Below are positions 32,185-43,969 of a DNA stretch of 64,000 bases, piece by piece. How positions within the stretch are numbered: the stretch's first letter is position 1; each line of letters starts with the position of its first letter. A program made the position numbers and the translations under genes. This DNA is from Cristatella mucedo (Eukaryota; Bryozoa; Phylactolaemata; Cristatellidae): positions 22,501 through 86,500 of the forward strand of contig WPIO01000285.1 in NCBI GenBank assembly GCA_009760855.2, in the 5' to 3' direction. The notes below the pieces were generated by a model. That model was not told where the DNA came from. It worked only from the letters and a program-made list of their open reading frames with translations, and made no database searches.

Positions 32185-32400
32185 CCAGTCTGACACTGTG
32201 CATGCTGCCACTAACCACATTTGTATGCTGACCCTGTGCATGTCACCCCTAACCACGCTGTTAATGTTGTTTATCAAGCATGATATTATTCACCATTCAA
32301 TGGCATTTCCCTTTGCAGCAAATGTAAAGCGCCTAGAAAGAGATTTGAGTTCTCTGAGGGCGTTTTATGAAGTGCGTTTTATGAAGATTATTATTTTTAT
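32185..32400 (+). mobile_element. L2-type LINE 3' end
   Basis: 3' UTR words (tgacactgtgcatgctgcca, gcatgtcacccctaaccacg) lead to the hairpin and a short tail near 32395. Another LINE begins immediately after, so this one served as a landing site or neighbour. Confidence 0.85.
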
Positions 32401-32404
32401 TATA

Positions 32405-34345
32405 TTCTCAAAGACCCTGGAACGGGTCATGGCGGACCAGCTGAACTCATATATTGAAACTTCAAACCTTGCTAGTAAGTTCCAGTCTGGCTTTAGAGTC
32501 AATCACTCCACAGAGTCAGCATTGCTTATGTAATGTAATGTATCTCTGTCTGTTACTCCACAAAGTCATTAAGACCATGTGGGTGTTACGCAGGAGAGTT
32601 TTGTGTAGCGCACTCACAGCCTAAGCGGCTTTCGGTAAGCGTTCGGTAGCCAGCAGACTTCGTCTCACGCAACAAAAGAGAAAGTGGGAAGTATAGCAGA
32701 GTCAGGAGAGAAGTTGAGGTAGTGAGTAGCATGGAAGTAGCAGCTCTGGACCGCTGAAAAGGATGAGCCACAGTCGGCAGTAGGAGAGTAGTTGTCGTTG
32801 CGTATGAATTGTGGAAGCGAGTTCCACAGTACGTCTAGGACCTGCAGAGCTACAGCTTCTGTCGCCAAATGTCTTGAAGCGGAGGAATGGAACGGCTAAT
32901 TTATTGTCCACACAGGACCTGAGGGCGCGCACAGGCTGAAACTGATGCAGCATTTCATTGCATTGGTTAGGGTGTACAACGACCTACTTAGGAATGCAGA
33001 CATGGGTAGAGTGTCTCTGCTTGTTTTGCTCGATCTTTCGGCAGCTTTTGATGCCATCGATCACAGAGTTGTTTTTGAGCGCCTGTCATCTCGTCTGGGC
33101 ATCACTGGCACTGCTCTGTAATGGTTCGGGTCCTATCTCAGTTGGAGATTCCCGAGTATTGACGAGAATGGACAAAGATCATCCGAGGTACCTCTAAAAT
33201 ATGGGGTACCTCAGGGCTCTGCGCTAGGTCCGGTTCTTTTCATGGTTTTAACTCTCCCTCTTGCTGATGTGATTGCCAAGCACAATCTAGGCTTTCAGTT
33301 CTATGCGGATGACACTCAGTTGTACCTTTGCTTTGATCCCTCCCAGCCTTCGAGCACCTCAAATTCTCTCAACTCACTTGCTGCATGTAGTGATGACATC
33401 CGCACATGAATGGCAGCAAATTTTCTAAAACTAAACGATGATAAAACTTACTAGTTATGGGAAAACACAGTGTGGTTCAGAGATTGGAAAGGCTGACTCT
33501 CAAAAGTGGCTCTGCTAGCATATCTCCAGTTGAATCAGCTCGAAATCTAGGTGTCATGTTCCACAGTGACCTCTCGTTAGACGACTACATCAGCTCCACA
33601 GTCAAGTCAGCCAACTTTCAACTTCACAAGATCGCTTAGATTCGGGCTTTTTTAGGCAGAGATACCACATCTAAGGTGGTCCATCCTTTTTTACATCCCT
33701 TCTTGACTTCTGTAGCTCATTGCTTGCTGGTCTACCGGCCTGTGAAATCCGGCGCTTACAGCCGGTGCAAAACTCTGCAGCTAGGCTTGTCTGTCATGAG
33801 CGTCGCAGTTGCCACATCACACCACTTCTCGCCGACCTGCTTTGGCTCCCTGTCAAGGAACGGATCAACTTCAAGGTTTTGCCGCTCACTTTGAGGTCAC
33901 TTCATTCTGTGGCTCCAGCCGATCCCTCAGATATACTACCCCATCAGGCCAAGCTTCGTAACACCTGCTTTTGGGAATCCAACAGTTTACCAATACCTCG
34001 TAATACCAAAGGCTGGAGCTCATTCCCGACTTGCGTCAGAACATCCCCTGACTTGACCACACTTAAAAAGAACTTAATAACCTATTTAGGACAGCTTTTA
34101 GTGCGTCCCTGTGAATCGTCCTTCGTGTGTTTATGTGTGCTGACACTGTGCACGCTGCCTCTAAGCACACTTGCATGTGGACCCTGTGCATGTCACCCTA
34201 AACCATGTTATTCGTGTCGTTTATCAAGCATGATATTCCTCGCCATTCATTCGCGTTTTCCTTTGCAGCAAATGTAAAGCGCCCAGAGAGAGAGATCGAG
34301 TTCTCTGGGGGCGCTTTATCAAGTGCACTATTATAATTATTATTA
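32405..34345 (+). mobile_element. L2-type LINE, RT to tail, interrupted by a nested insertion
   Basis: Begins KTLERVMADQLNSYIETSNL, then is interrupted at 32529-32959. It resumes as VYNDLLRNADMGRVSLLVLL, LDLSAAFDAIDH-like codons, FYADDTQLYLCFDPS, FHSDLSLDDYISSTVKSANF, LADLLWLPVKERINFKV and the terminal hairpin with ATT tail. Frameshifts and stops interrupt it (for example the frame change near 33450), so it is inactive. Confidence 0.9.
32529..32959 (-). mobile_element. Nested LINE 3' end of a second family, with target duplication
   Basis: On the minus strand it reads VPFLRFKTFGDRSCSSAGPR and, in a second frame, VLWNSLPQFIRN, a C-terminal block related to but distinct from the host LINE. Its 3' end lies at the left border as an ATTAC-type repeat (tgtaatgtaatgta on the + strand). 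The host sequence gcattgctta (32519-32528) reappears as gcattggtta (32960-32969) on the right, one mismatch in ten, fitting a target site duplication. Confidence 0.8.
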
Positions 34346-34349
34346 TTAT

Positions 34350-34625
34350 TATTTTGCCGATTTGATTGCCGAGCACAATCTAGGCTTTCACTTAAATCAC
34401 AAGTCATGCGGCTGTATTGATGCGTTTATTGGTCCCAGCCTCAAGCGCGTCTAACTCTTGAAACTCTTTTGCTGCGTGCATTGCTGACGTCCGCAAGTGA
34501 ATGGCAGCAAAACATTTCAAATTAAACGACGATAAAACCAAGGTACTACTTACGGGCAAACCTAGTATGACTCAATGCAATTTGCTTTATTATTCACTAT
34601 CAAGTGCATTATCAAGTGCATTATT
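34350..34625 (+). mobile_element. Internally deleted L2-type LINE fragment
   Basis: Starts at the ADLIAEHNLGFHL region and jumps into the MAAKHFKLNDDKTKVLLTGK block (34501-). It ends abruptly with two copies of tcaagtgcatta, the normal words of the tail. The C-terminal half and hairpin are missing. Confidence 0.75.
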
Positions 34626-34629
34626 AGGG

Positions 34630-34652
34630 GGAGAGAGAGAAGAGAGAGGGAC

Positions 34653-34683
<31 letters not shown>

Positions 34684-34690
34684 GACAGAG
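34630..34690. repeat. GA / CAGA simple repeat
   Basis: gagagagaga passes into acagacagacagacag, purine-rich on the + strand. Confidence 0.9.
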
Positions 34691-34892
34691 AGCAAGCGTT
34701 CCCGGACAGCCGTCCGCCAAACTGCCAAGTTAATAGGCAGACGGGCGGCCGTTCGTCTCCGTCCGATCTGGGGGGGGGGGGCGGGAGGGCGTGGCGCCCG
34801 CGTGGCGTTTCGCAATGCCGCAGGAAGAGAAAAAGTGAGATAGAGCGCCTTGAGCCTCGCCTTGCGTGCGCAGCCTTCGGAGAAGCAGCGCC

Positions 34893-34996
34893 AGCCATAG
34901 CCGGAGCTTGTGCGCGCTTCCGCTCGCGGTCATTCTGCTGCTGCCGCCATAGCCGGAGCTTGTGCACGCTTCCGCTCGCGGTCATTCTGCTGCTGC
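34893..34996. repeat. 52-bp tandem duplication in GC-rich DNA
   Basis: Two adjacent copies begin ccatagccggagcttgtgc and end cattctgctgctgccg, differing mainly at one base (gcgcgc versus gcacgc). The duplication is recent. It lies downstream (minus sense) of the proposed exon at 35.5-35.7 kb. Confidence 0.9.
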
Positions 34997-35475
34997 CGCC
35001 GCTGCCGCCGTCAGCCTGCAGCGTCGCCCCGGCTGCGCATAGGCGAGCCGCACGGTACAAGCCGCTGGCTGCGCGCGACCGGCGGTCGGCGGAGGTGCGG
35101 CTACTGTACTGGGGCGGAAGCGGATGCAGCCAGATGCAGTCGACGACGTCCTCGGGTGGGCAGTCGGACTAAAAGCCTCGGCGAGGCGAAAGGAGACTCG
35201 AGCCCGAGAGGAGGGACCGTCGGCGGCGGCGGCGAAGCTCGGCGGCCACATCGAGCGGCGCTGCGGCGCTGCGGAGCCTTCGGATCCGTTGGTGGCAGCG
35301 CCGACTTTGGAGACGCGCGCTGAGCTAACGCGGCCGGCGCCGAGGTTCGCGTTCGTCGGATCGAGTTTTCGTCGGACTTTGTAGGTTTTCGACGTTGCTG
35401 CCTCGCTGCAGGCATCGACGCCGAGCGAGCTCGCCGAGATAGCGACGGCGGAGGCCGTTGACCTGCTTGACTCAC

Positions 35476-35704
35476 CTGCGAGCGCGAAGCTCGAGCTCGA
35501 GCTTAGATTAGTTCGCTTAGCGGCGCTAAGTTCGCTCAGCGGCGCACGCTCGCCCCGATAACGACAGGAGCGACGATTCGCCGGCTTCGAACGGTCGTCG
35601 TCGTCTTTATCGCGGCGGCGCACAGCGGCCGCCGCGTCGTACGACGGAGCGGAACGCCGATCGGCGCCGGAGAGCGGACTCTTCCCGTCTTTCGCCGCGT
35701 GCAT
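35476..35704 (-). CDS. Possible first coding exon of an unidentified minus-strand gene
   Basis: ATG at 35704 opens MHAAKDGKSPLSGADRRS and continues through DKDDDDRSKPANRRSC and APLSELSAAKRTNLSSSSSF to a textbook donor (gcag|gtgagt, exon end 35476, phase 1), giving 76 codons. The upstream DNA is CpG-rich with a strong hairpin 58 bases before the ATG. The following exon cannot be placed with confidence. No domain is recognised; the peptide is charged and Ser-rich, likely disordered. Confidence 0.35.
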
Positions 35705-35724
35705 TGTCGAGTGGCCGCAGAAGC

Positions 35725-35725
35725 G

Positions 35726-35761
<36 letters not shown>
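35725..35761. repeat. (CCG)n triplet run
   Basis: About twelve gcc/ccg triplets lie directly beside the perfect inverted repeat and in the inferred 5' leader of the 35.7-kb frame. Confidence 0.9.
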
Positions 35762-35763
<2 letters not shown>

Positions 35764-35800
35764 ACCATCAGACGCCGAGACGGCCTCGGCGTCTGATGGT
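35762..35800. repeat. Perfect 17-bp inverted repeat
   Basis: Positions 35762-35778 and 35784-35800 are exact reverse complements around a 5-base loop (acggc). As RNA this gives a very stable hairpin immediately upstream of the ATG at 35704 on the minus strand. Confidence 0.92.
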
Positions 35801-36054
35801 CAATGGCCGGCAGGGTATACGGCGAGCCGGTTTCGCTCTCCCCCCCCCCCACCACGCGGCCGCGACGAGATGAGTCACGCTCGGCGTTGCCGGACCGCCG
35901 CCGAGTCCTTCCTGGACGGCGCGATAATGACTCGCCGATAATGAAAGAAGAATGCGAGAGGGAGGGGTGGGAAGAACGGTGAGGTCGGAGAGTGTAGGCC
36001 GCCGCTGCTCTAGCGCGCGGCGGCGGCGTCGTCGGCAGCGCTCGTTGTTTCTCA

Positions 36055-36130
36055 GCGAGCGGACGCCTATCGCCGCCGATCGGACGCCTACAAGCGAGCG
36101 GACGCCTACAAGCGAGCGGACGCCTATCGC
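36055..36130. repeat. Short GC-rich minisatellite
   Basis: Units of gcggacgcctatcgccgccg and gcggacgcctacaagcga alternate, about four copies in all. Confidence 0.8.
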
Positions 36131-36139
36131 CGCCGAGCC

Positions 36140-36935
36140 GAGCGTGAAACGAACGTAACGAACTGTCGGGTGAAGCGCGCCGCCGCCGCAGCGGCGATTC
36201 GCACCCGACCTACGGAGCGGCTCCGGCACGAACTCTGGACCTCGAAGGTCTCGAGCTCGAGCCCATCGCTCGGGCATGCCGCTCGATTCACTGAACTGCC
36301 GAACCCGCCGATCGGGCGGGCGGGCGGGCGGGGGAGCGCGAACGAGTAGGCGGTCGCCAACTGTACGGCCAGCTCGCCTTTTGAGCGCTCGTCTCTCGGC
36401 GCTTACGTACGGCGGCATCCCTATCCACGTTCTTAGCAGTAAATATGCATCAAAGGTCGCGTGCGCCGGCCGGCATCGAAGCGAAGGCGCAGCCCAAATC
36501 AGAGGCAGCGTACGTACTGCAGCGGCCGCTGGTCCGCGAGCAGACATCAGAGGCCCATAGCATGGCCGCCATAACGTGGCCGTCATCGCTTGAATATCGA
36601 GCCGCCTGCTCGCTGTCGTTGCTCCGCCTAAACGCGCGCCCCGTCCCCTCTCCCGTCGTCTGTCCCTTCCTCCCCCCCCCCGCTCCGAGCGGCTCGCTGG
36701 CGCCGAGTTCCGGCTCGCTTCGACTGGCCAGCGCCAAGGACCCTCGAATAAATTGAACACCACGTACATTGCAAATAATAAAGAGCAACAAAGATAGCAC
36801 GAACTATATGGAAAGACACGCAGCGATCCGGAAAGAAAGAGAACTTCGAAATATAGTAAGGAAAGTGAAGGGCGGTCAACGTGAGATTTCGAAGGACTCG
36901 TTTACATAGCGGCAGAAGAGCTTTAAAAAATACTA
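36140..36935. other. CpG-rich flank, no supported gene
   Basis: High-GC DNA gives long overlapping open frames, including 36769-35768 on the minus strand. None shows a recognisable motif and they are mutually exclusive. A short SINE-A-like fragment (catagcggcagaagagcttt) lies at 36905-36925. The most likely role is a promoter-proximal island. Confidence 0.3.
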
Positions 36936-36937
36936 GC

Positions 36938-37103
36938 TGATCTAACAGCTTCTTTTTCTATAGCGACAGAAAAGTTTTCAGGGCTATCACCACCGCTTGC
37001 AGTGGCAATACATGATCGCCAGCTGCAGGATTCGAACCCACGACTTCGGAACCGGGGTCGTGAAAAGCAATCACCTTCCCTAGTGCGCCATCACGGCTCA
37101 CTT
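36938..37103 (-). mobile_element. SINE-A, tRNA-derived, minus strand
   Basis: Contains the complement of the B-box region (gattcgaacccacgacttcg), the body and the end words (actagctgatctaacagctt). It closely matches the copies at 14.85 and 51.04 kb. Confidence 0.85.
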
Positions 37104-37249
37104 TAGTGGCGACCATTCGCGTTGACAGCGGGCCAAAAACTGTGTCTGCTGCTGGACTCTAACCCACATTTTTCGCAGTGGCTTGCACGCAGAAAGGCAG
37201 TTCGGCTTCAAGGCCTTGATGGTCGGCAATCGTAGCTAACCTCTAGTTT

Positions 37250-40200
37250 AGTACCCAGTACAAAGTTAGCACATTGGGCACTGGTTGAACCTTGTAGATC
37301 CAACGCAGCTCTTACTCTTTTCTGAAAATGGTCTCGACCTGCTCGTCCTAACTGAAACTTGGCTAAAATCGATAGTGTCCGACAATTAAAGAAGCTACCA
37401 CAACCGGTTTCTCATTCTTTCACATCCCAATTGATCAATCAAAACTGGAGGTAGAGTTGCTGTTATCGTACACTCGAAATTCACCTTCAAGCCATTTGCA
37501 GTACCCTAGAAGCACTCTTTTCAATATATTGTCTTGGTCTCACCCGAAAACAAGCTACCGATAGTGGCAGTAGTCTATCGCCCACCTGGTACCAAATCCT
37601 CCTTTATCTCAGATTTCTCCGATCTCATTTCAATTCTGTGTGCAATAAATCAATCCTTCCTCGTTATAGGTGATTTTAACGTTCACTTTGTTAACTTTTC
37701 TGACGCCTTCAGTACTGAATTTCGTACATTAGCTGACTCATTGTCTCTTGTGGCTCATGTGAATGGCCCTACTCACATCAAGGGTCACACATTCGACCAA
37801 ATTTTCTCTTACAACCACTTTGTCATCGCCAATTATTACCAAATTCTGCTTATCTGACCAGATGTGGATCTCATTCAGTCTACAGTGTGAACCCGCCTCC
37901 TCCTTCTCTAAAATCACCTGTAAATCGCAAAACCTCAAGACCCTTGACGTCGATGCTGTCCGAGCGAGAATATCTGCCTCGCCTCAGCTGCTCAGTCCCC
38001 CTGCGATCTGTCATCATTGGTAGATTGCTACAGCACGACACATGCTGACATGCTCGACGAGTTTGCACCTCCGACTAAGCTCACTGTACGCCCTCTCACA
38101 GATGGTCTATGGTTTACCACAGACATTAAGCTAGCTAGGTCTTCTAAGTGCAAGCTTGAAAAAGTATACACAAGATCAGGACTGACTGTCTGTCGACAGG
38201 CATACGAGGACTGCTGTAGATTGTACCAATTGATCCTAGCAAAGGCCACGTCTAGCTTCCATAAAAGCATTGTAGAATCACGGATGCACAATCCAAAAAT
38301 GCTGATGTTGACGATCAACCATCTCCTCAACCGCTCCCAGATTAGCTCCTTACCTGATTATCCTCGTGATGATCTAGCCGATCGCTTCTCTCAATTCTTT
38401 GTCCAGAAGGTAGACAAGATCAGTGAGTCCTGCGATGACAACTACCCCTAATAAGCTGTCCCCCCGTATCCTGGCTGCACCTCAATGTCTAAATTTAAGC
38501 AGATCACTAGTGATCACCCTGAAGTTCATATAGCAGTCAAAGAAGACAACAAGTCCTCTGGACCCTATTCCCACTGTCCTGCTCCTACGTTGCATTGTCC
38601 TGCTGTTTCCATGCATAACTAACATAATTGATATGTCATTAGCCTCAGGTCATGTCCCAGCACCTTTCAAAAAAGCTGCAGTCACGCCACTTCTCAAGAA
38701 AGCTACACTAGACGAAGAGAACTTAAGCAATTACCGCCCAGTCTCCCTTCTACCATTCCTATCAAAGACACTGGAACGGGTCGTGGCGGACTAGCTGAAC
38801 TCGTACATTGAAACTTCAAACCTTGCTAGTAAGTTACAGTCTGGTTATAGAGCTAATCACTCCACAGAGTCATCGTTGCTTAGGGTATACAACGACCTAC
38901 TTAGGAATGCAGACATGGGTAGTGTCTCTGCTTGTTTTGCTCGATCTTTTGGCAGCTTTTAATACTATCGATCGCCAAGTTCTTCTTGAGAGCCTCTAAT
39001 CTCGCCTGGGCATCACTGGCACTGCTCTGCAATAGTTCAGGTCCTTTCTCAATGGGAGACTCCAGAGTATTGACGTGAATGGACAAAAATCATCCGAGGT
39101 ACCTCTGAAATATGGCGTACCTCAGGGCTCCGTGCTAGGTCCGGTTCTTTTCACAATTTTAACTCTCCCTCCTGCTGACGCGATTGCCAAGCACAATCTA
39201 GGCTTTCACTTCTATGCGGATGACACTCAGTTGTACCTTTGCTTTGATCCCTCCCAGCCTTCGAGCACCTCAAATTCTCTCAACTCACTTGCTGCATGTA
39301 GTGATGACATCCGCACATGAATGGCAGCAAATTTTCTAAAACTAAACGATGATAAAACTTACTAGTTATGGGAAAACACAGTGTGGTTCAGAGATTGGAA
39401 AGGCTGACGCTCAAAATTGGCTCTGCCAGCATATCTCCAGTTGAATCAGCTCGAAATCTAGGTGTAATGTTCCAAAGTGACCTCTCGTTAGATGACTACA
39501 TCAGCTCCACAATCTGTGACACCCCGTCTTGACTTTTGTAACTCACTGCTATATTGGCATACTGGCCTATACTGGCCTATTGGCCTGTGAAATCCGGCGG
39601 TTACAGCCGGTGCAAAACTCTGCAGCTAGGCTTTTCTGTCGTGAGCGTCGCAGTTGCCATATCACACCACTTTCCGCTGATCTGCACTGGCTCCCAGTCA
39701 AGCAACGGATCAACTTCAAGGTTTTGTCGCTCACTTTGAGGTCACTTCATTCTTTGGCTCCAGCCTATCTCTCAGATCTACTCCCCCACCAGGCCAAGCA
39801 TCGTACCACTCGCTTTTCGGAATCCAACAGTTTACCAATAACTCGTACAAACCTCAAATCCTTTGGAGACCGTGTATTGAGTTTGTATGCTCCTAAAGCC
39901 TGGAACTCACTCCTGACTTGCGTCAGAACATCCTCTGACTTGACCACATTAAAAAAGAACTTTAAACACATATATTTAGGACAGAATTTAGTGGGTCCCA
40001 GTGATTCGTCCTTGATGTGCTTATGCGTGCTGACACTGTGCATGCTGCCACTAACCACATTTGCATGCTGACCCTGTGCATGTCACCCCTAATTATGTTA
40101 TTCATTTTGTTTGTTTATCAGGCATGATATTACTCACCATTCAATCGCGTTTTCCATTGCAGCAAATGTAAAGTGCCTAGAAAGAGATTGAGTTATCTGA

Positions 40201-40265
40201 GGGGGCTTTATAAGGTGCATTATTATTATTGTTAATATCATTATTATATTTATTATTATTATACG
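37250..40265 (+). mobile_element. L2-type LINE, longest copy, endonuclease plus reverse transcriptase
   Basis: Reads an AP-endonuclease-like domain (LDLLVLTETWLKS; VAVVYRPPGTKSSF; SFLVIGDFNVHF, 37310-37860), a linker with LTVRPLTDGLWFTTDIKLAR (38017-38451), then RT: NYRPVSLLPFLSKTLERVV, GVPQGSVLGPVLFTILTLP and FYADDTQLYLCFDPS. A short deletion lies near 39510, then come LHWLPVKQRINFKV and SFGDRVLSLYAPKAWNSLL, the 3' UTR, hairpin and ATT tail. Stops and shifts are scattered through it, so it is inactive. At about 3.0 kb it is nearly full length in its second ORF region. No ORF1 is recognised. Confidence 0.92.
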
Positions 40266-40269
40266 CTCT

Positions 40270-40600
40270 CATCGACGTTCACGTTGACGCTCACATCGCG
40301 GCCACGAGAGCCGCGAGCTGCAGCTTTGTATACGACCTGACGTGACCCACGTGTCCGCGGACCTTAGAGCTTCGGGCGACGGCTGCTCGGCGAGCACGCG
40401 CTCGGCACACGCATCTAGTGCCTCCCTGGCCCTGAAAAGCGTGATGTCAGAGTGCTTTTTGTAGTGAAGCAGGTGCGAGCACCCTGCACCTCGCACCTGG
40501 GCTAGCGCCCAATGCCAGCACGTGGCTAATGTAGGCGAGTGCAGCGAGTATTAAAGCCACGTACTAGTAATTGCTCGAAGACTCACTGCTCGAAGACTCG
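40270..40600. other. Intergenic stretch, nothing recognised
   Basis: GC-rich DNA with only chance open frames between the LINE tail and a simple-repeat tract. The word ctcgaagactc is duplicated near 40576-40600. Confidence 0.3.
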
Positions 40601-40619
40601 GCGGCTACTTGCTCCCTTT

Positions 40620-41157
<538 letters not shown>

Positions 41158-41330
41158 GGCAATGACCGCCAAGGGGCGCAGCAAGGGGCACAACTACAAC
41201 TATGAGCGGGCAGGCGCAGTCTGCAAAACTTTCTCAGTAGAAAAGCGGGCTACTGAGGCTTCAGGCTATTGCAAGCTCCGGCTTTGTCTCAGCTTTATCT
41301 CAGAGCCCCAAGACCCTAGTCTTTGTCGCC

Positions 41331-41334
<4 letters not shown>

Positions 41335-41366
<32 letters not shown>
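41335..41366. repeat. (CA)n microsatellite
   Basis: Sixteen or so ca units. Confidence 0.95.
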
Positions 41367-41368
<2 letters not shown>

Positions 41369-41584
41369 ACGCATACATCGCCCTCGGCATCCTTATGCAG
41401 CCGGACAATTTACTCCTGCAATCATGAGGCAGAGCACCTCTCACTTTCCGCATCCATTATCCGACCTATTGTGCAAGAGGCTGACAACCTGGTCAAATTT
41501 TGCCACGTTCAGAAAAGTCTGCCCGGGTACGTTTCGTCTGAACATATCTCTGCCTTTAGCGCCATGAAGCTATGAAGACTAGGT

Positions 41585-42650
41585 AACGGAGTTGGTATGT
41601 CGGAGAGATAGGCTGGAGCCATAGAATGAAGGGACCTAAAAGTGAGCGACAAAACCTTAAAGTCAATCCGTTGCTTGACTAGTAGCCAGTGCAGGTCGGC
41701 GAGAAGTGGAGTAATGTGGCAACTGCGACGCTCGCGACAGACAAGCCTAGCTGCAGAGTTTTGCACCAGCTGCAATCGCCTGATCGCACATGCTGGTAGG
41801 CCAGTAAGCAGTGAGTTGCAGAAGTCAAGACGGGATGTCGCGAATGCATGGACCAACTTGGACGTGGTATCTTTACATAAACAAGCCCGAATTTTAGCAA
41901 TGTTATGAAGCTGAAAGTTGGCTGACTTGACTGTGGAGCTGATGTGGTCGTCTAACGAGAGGTCACTGTGGAACATGACACCTAGATTTCGAGCTGATTC
42001 AACTGGAGATATGCTAGCAGAGCCACTTTTGAGAGTCAGCCTTTCCAATCTCTGGATCACACTGGGTTTGCCCATAACTAGTAAGTTAGTTTTATCATCG
42101 TTTAGTTTTAGAAAATTTGCTGCCATCCATGTGCGGATGTCATCAATGCATGCAGCTAGTGAGTTTAGAGAATTTGAGGTGCTCGAAGGCTGGGAGGGAT
42201 CAAAGCAAAGGTACAACTGAGTGTCATCCGCATTGAAGTGAAAGCCTAGATTGTGCTTGGCAATCACATCAGCAAGAGGGATAGTATAAACCGTGAAAAG
42301 AACCGGACCTAGCACTGAGCCCTGAGGTACTCCATATTTCAGAGGTACTTCAGATGATCTTTGTCCATTCACGTCAATACTCTGGAGTGTCCCACTGAGA
42401 TAGGACCTGAACCACTGCAGAGCAGCGCCAGTGATGCCCAGGCGAGATGAGAGGCGCTCTAGAAGAACTTTGTGATCGATGGCATCAAAAGCTGCCGAAA
42501 GATCGAGCAAAACAAGCAGAGACACTCTACCCATGCCTGCATTCCTAAGTAGGTCGTTGTATACCCGAAGCAATGCTGACTCTGTGGAGTGATTAGCTCT
42601 AAAGAAGCCAGACTGGAACTTACTAGCGAGCAGGTTTGAGGTCGTTTCTT
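41585..42650 (-). mobile_element. L2-type LINE with long intact RT frame, truncated at both ends
   Basis: A single minus-strand frame (42810-41509 including flanks) covers FQSGFFRANHSTESALLRVY, LVLLDLSAAFDAIDHKVLL, GVPQGSVLGPVLFTVYTIP, FHFNADDTQLYLCFDPS, FLKLNDDKTNLLVMGKPS, RLDFCNSLLTGLP and LHWLLVKQRIDFKVLSLTF. The catalytic motif is NADD instead of YADD, although the two Asp remain. The 3' end is cut after AYLSDI and the frame runs into unrelated DNA; the hairpin and tail are missing, which is unusual for LINEs and suggests a later deletion or rearrangement. Confidence 0.92.
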
Positions 42651-42654
42651 TCGA

Positions 42655-43840
42655 TCGTTTATTGAAAGAAGGGACAAGGGATCGCCTCCTGAGAAGCCCT
42701 GAGCGCACGAGGAAACCAAAACTGACGCAGAAGTACAGCTGATAAGGAGGAGCCAACCAACTCTTGCGTACATTCCCATGCCATTTGACGGGAAATAATA
42801 ATGCTTCCATCTCTCCTACGTTCTCTTGCCTAGTCGCCCTCTGCTGGCTGGCGTCACATTACACGGACCGAATGACGGGCGGAAAATCGGCTCCAGAGTC
42901 ATGTGGTTTTGTTCGGAAAATCCGCCTAGTTAGGTGCTATATATTAGTATAGATAGTAGGTAGCGTATAACGTTAAAGTTATCATGTGAGTAGAACATGT
43001 GATTACCCTATAGGCACATCCTATCGGGATGATTCAGTAAAATGCAAAATTCTAGCTGATAATTGTGGCGTCTAATTGTGTGAGTATCACCGATGCATTA
43101 AAAAAATGTATCTCAGAGTAAGTTACGTGTTCTCCTAATCTGTCATGAAATAGTCCAAGTAAAATCAGTTTGGGTAAGCTAATGTGAGACTTTCTAGAGA
43201 CTTAAATCAATTTTCCTGAGAAACTCGCAGTGCTAACTTGAAAAGCACGAGTTCCCTATTCATTACACCGATGGAAGCTGCGAGAATTTATTGGAGTAAT
43301 AATCTTATAATTTTCTTATCTTAATAATCTTCGTAATTCTGTTCTTATGTCACTTCTTCTTATTTCTCGTCTTACGTCACTTGTAGCAAATGCACTTTCA
43401 AATGCAATTAGCTTGTCTGCAGAAAGTTCTTTTGCACGAAATTGGAGTGAAAAGCGGGGGGGGGGGCCGGGAAGGCTTCTGACGCTCCAAAAACCTTTTG
43501 CCCGCTGTTTAAGTTGAAAATGAATCAAGTTTCATAATTGAAAATGAATTAAGTAGTCGGCTGAATTTATCTGACATGGAATACCACAGCATCGAGGTCA
43601 TGCGTGGCGCCGTTGCTCAGAGCCGCAGGGAATTTTAATCGGTCCTACCTTTTCAGTGTAACTCGCTGTAGTTTGGGAAAAAAGGAATAACATTCGCTGG
43701 TTTCTCTTGTGCTGAATATGAAGAATCGGCCAGATTTGCTGCATTATCGCTTCGGCATGTTAAGATTAGAAATGCCGCTCGTTTGCGATTCCACGCAAAA
43801 GCAGGGAGGTGCAGAGTATATCTCGTGTCGTCGGTTCTAA
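42655..43840. other. Intergenic stretch, nothing recognised
   Basis: AT-richer DNA with many stops in all frames. A G run lies at 43457-43467. No exon, repeat family or RNA gene was recognised. Confidence 0.4.
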
Positions 43841-43844
43841 TTTT

Positions 43845-43965
43845 TTAACAATTCATTTATATAGCGCCCTCAGCGAACTTAATCTTTATTCAGGGGCTTC
43901 ATATATGCCACGGGGCTTGGTCGGGGCGAGCATCTTACCCACTGGGCCAAACTAGCTTCGCATGA
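43845..43965 (-). mobile_element. SINE-B: tRNA-like head joined to L2-type tail
   Basis: Minus-strand order: tttggcccagtgggtaagat (A-box-like head), gctcgccccgaccaagcc (degraded B-box), then an L2-like hairpin tail whose complement is tatagcgccctcagcgaact and a short AT end. The join of head and LINE tail within 110 bases defines the family. Confidence 0.65.
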
Positions 43966-43969
43966 GTTA

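Noticed and set aside
35768-36769. 333-codon minus-strand frame
   Set aside because: CpG-rich DNA with several competing long frames; no domain, no splice logic, and an internal minisatellite.
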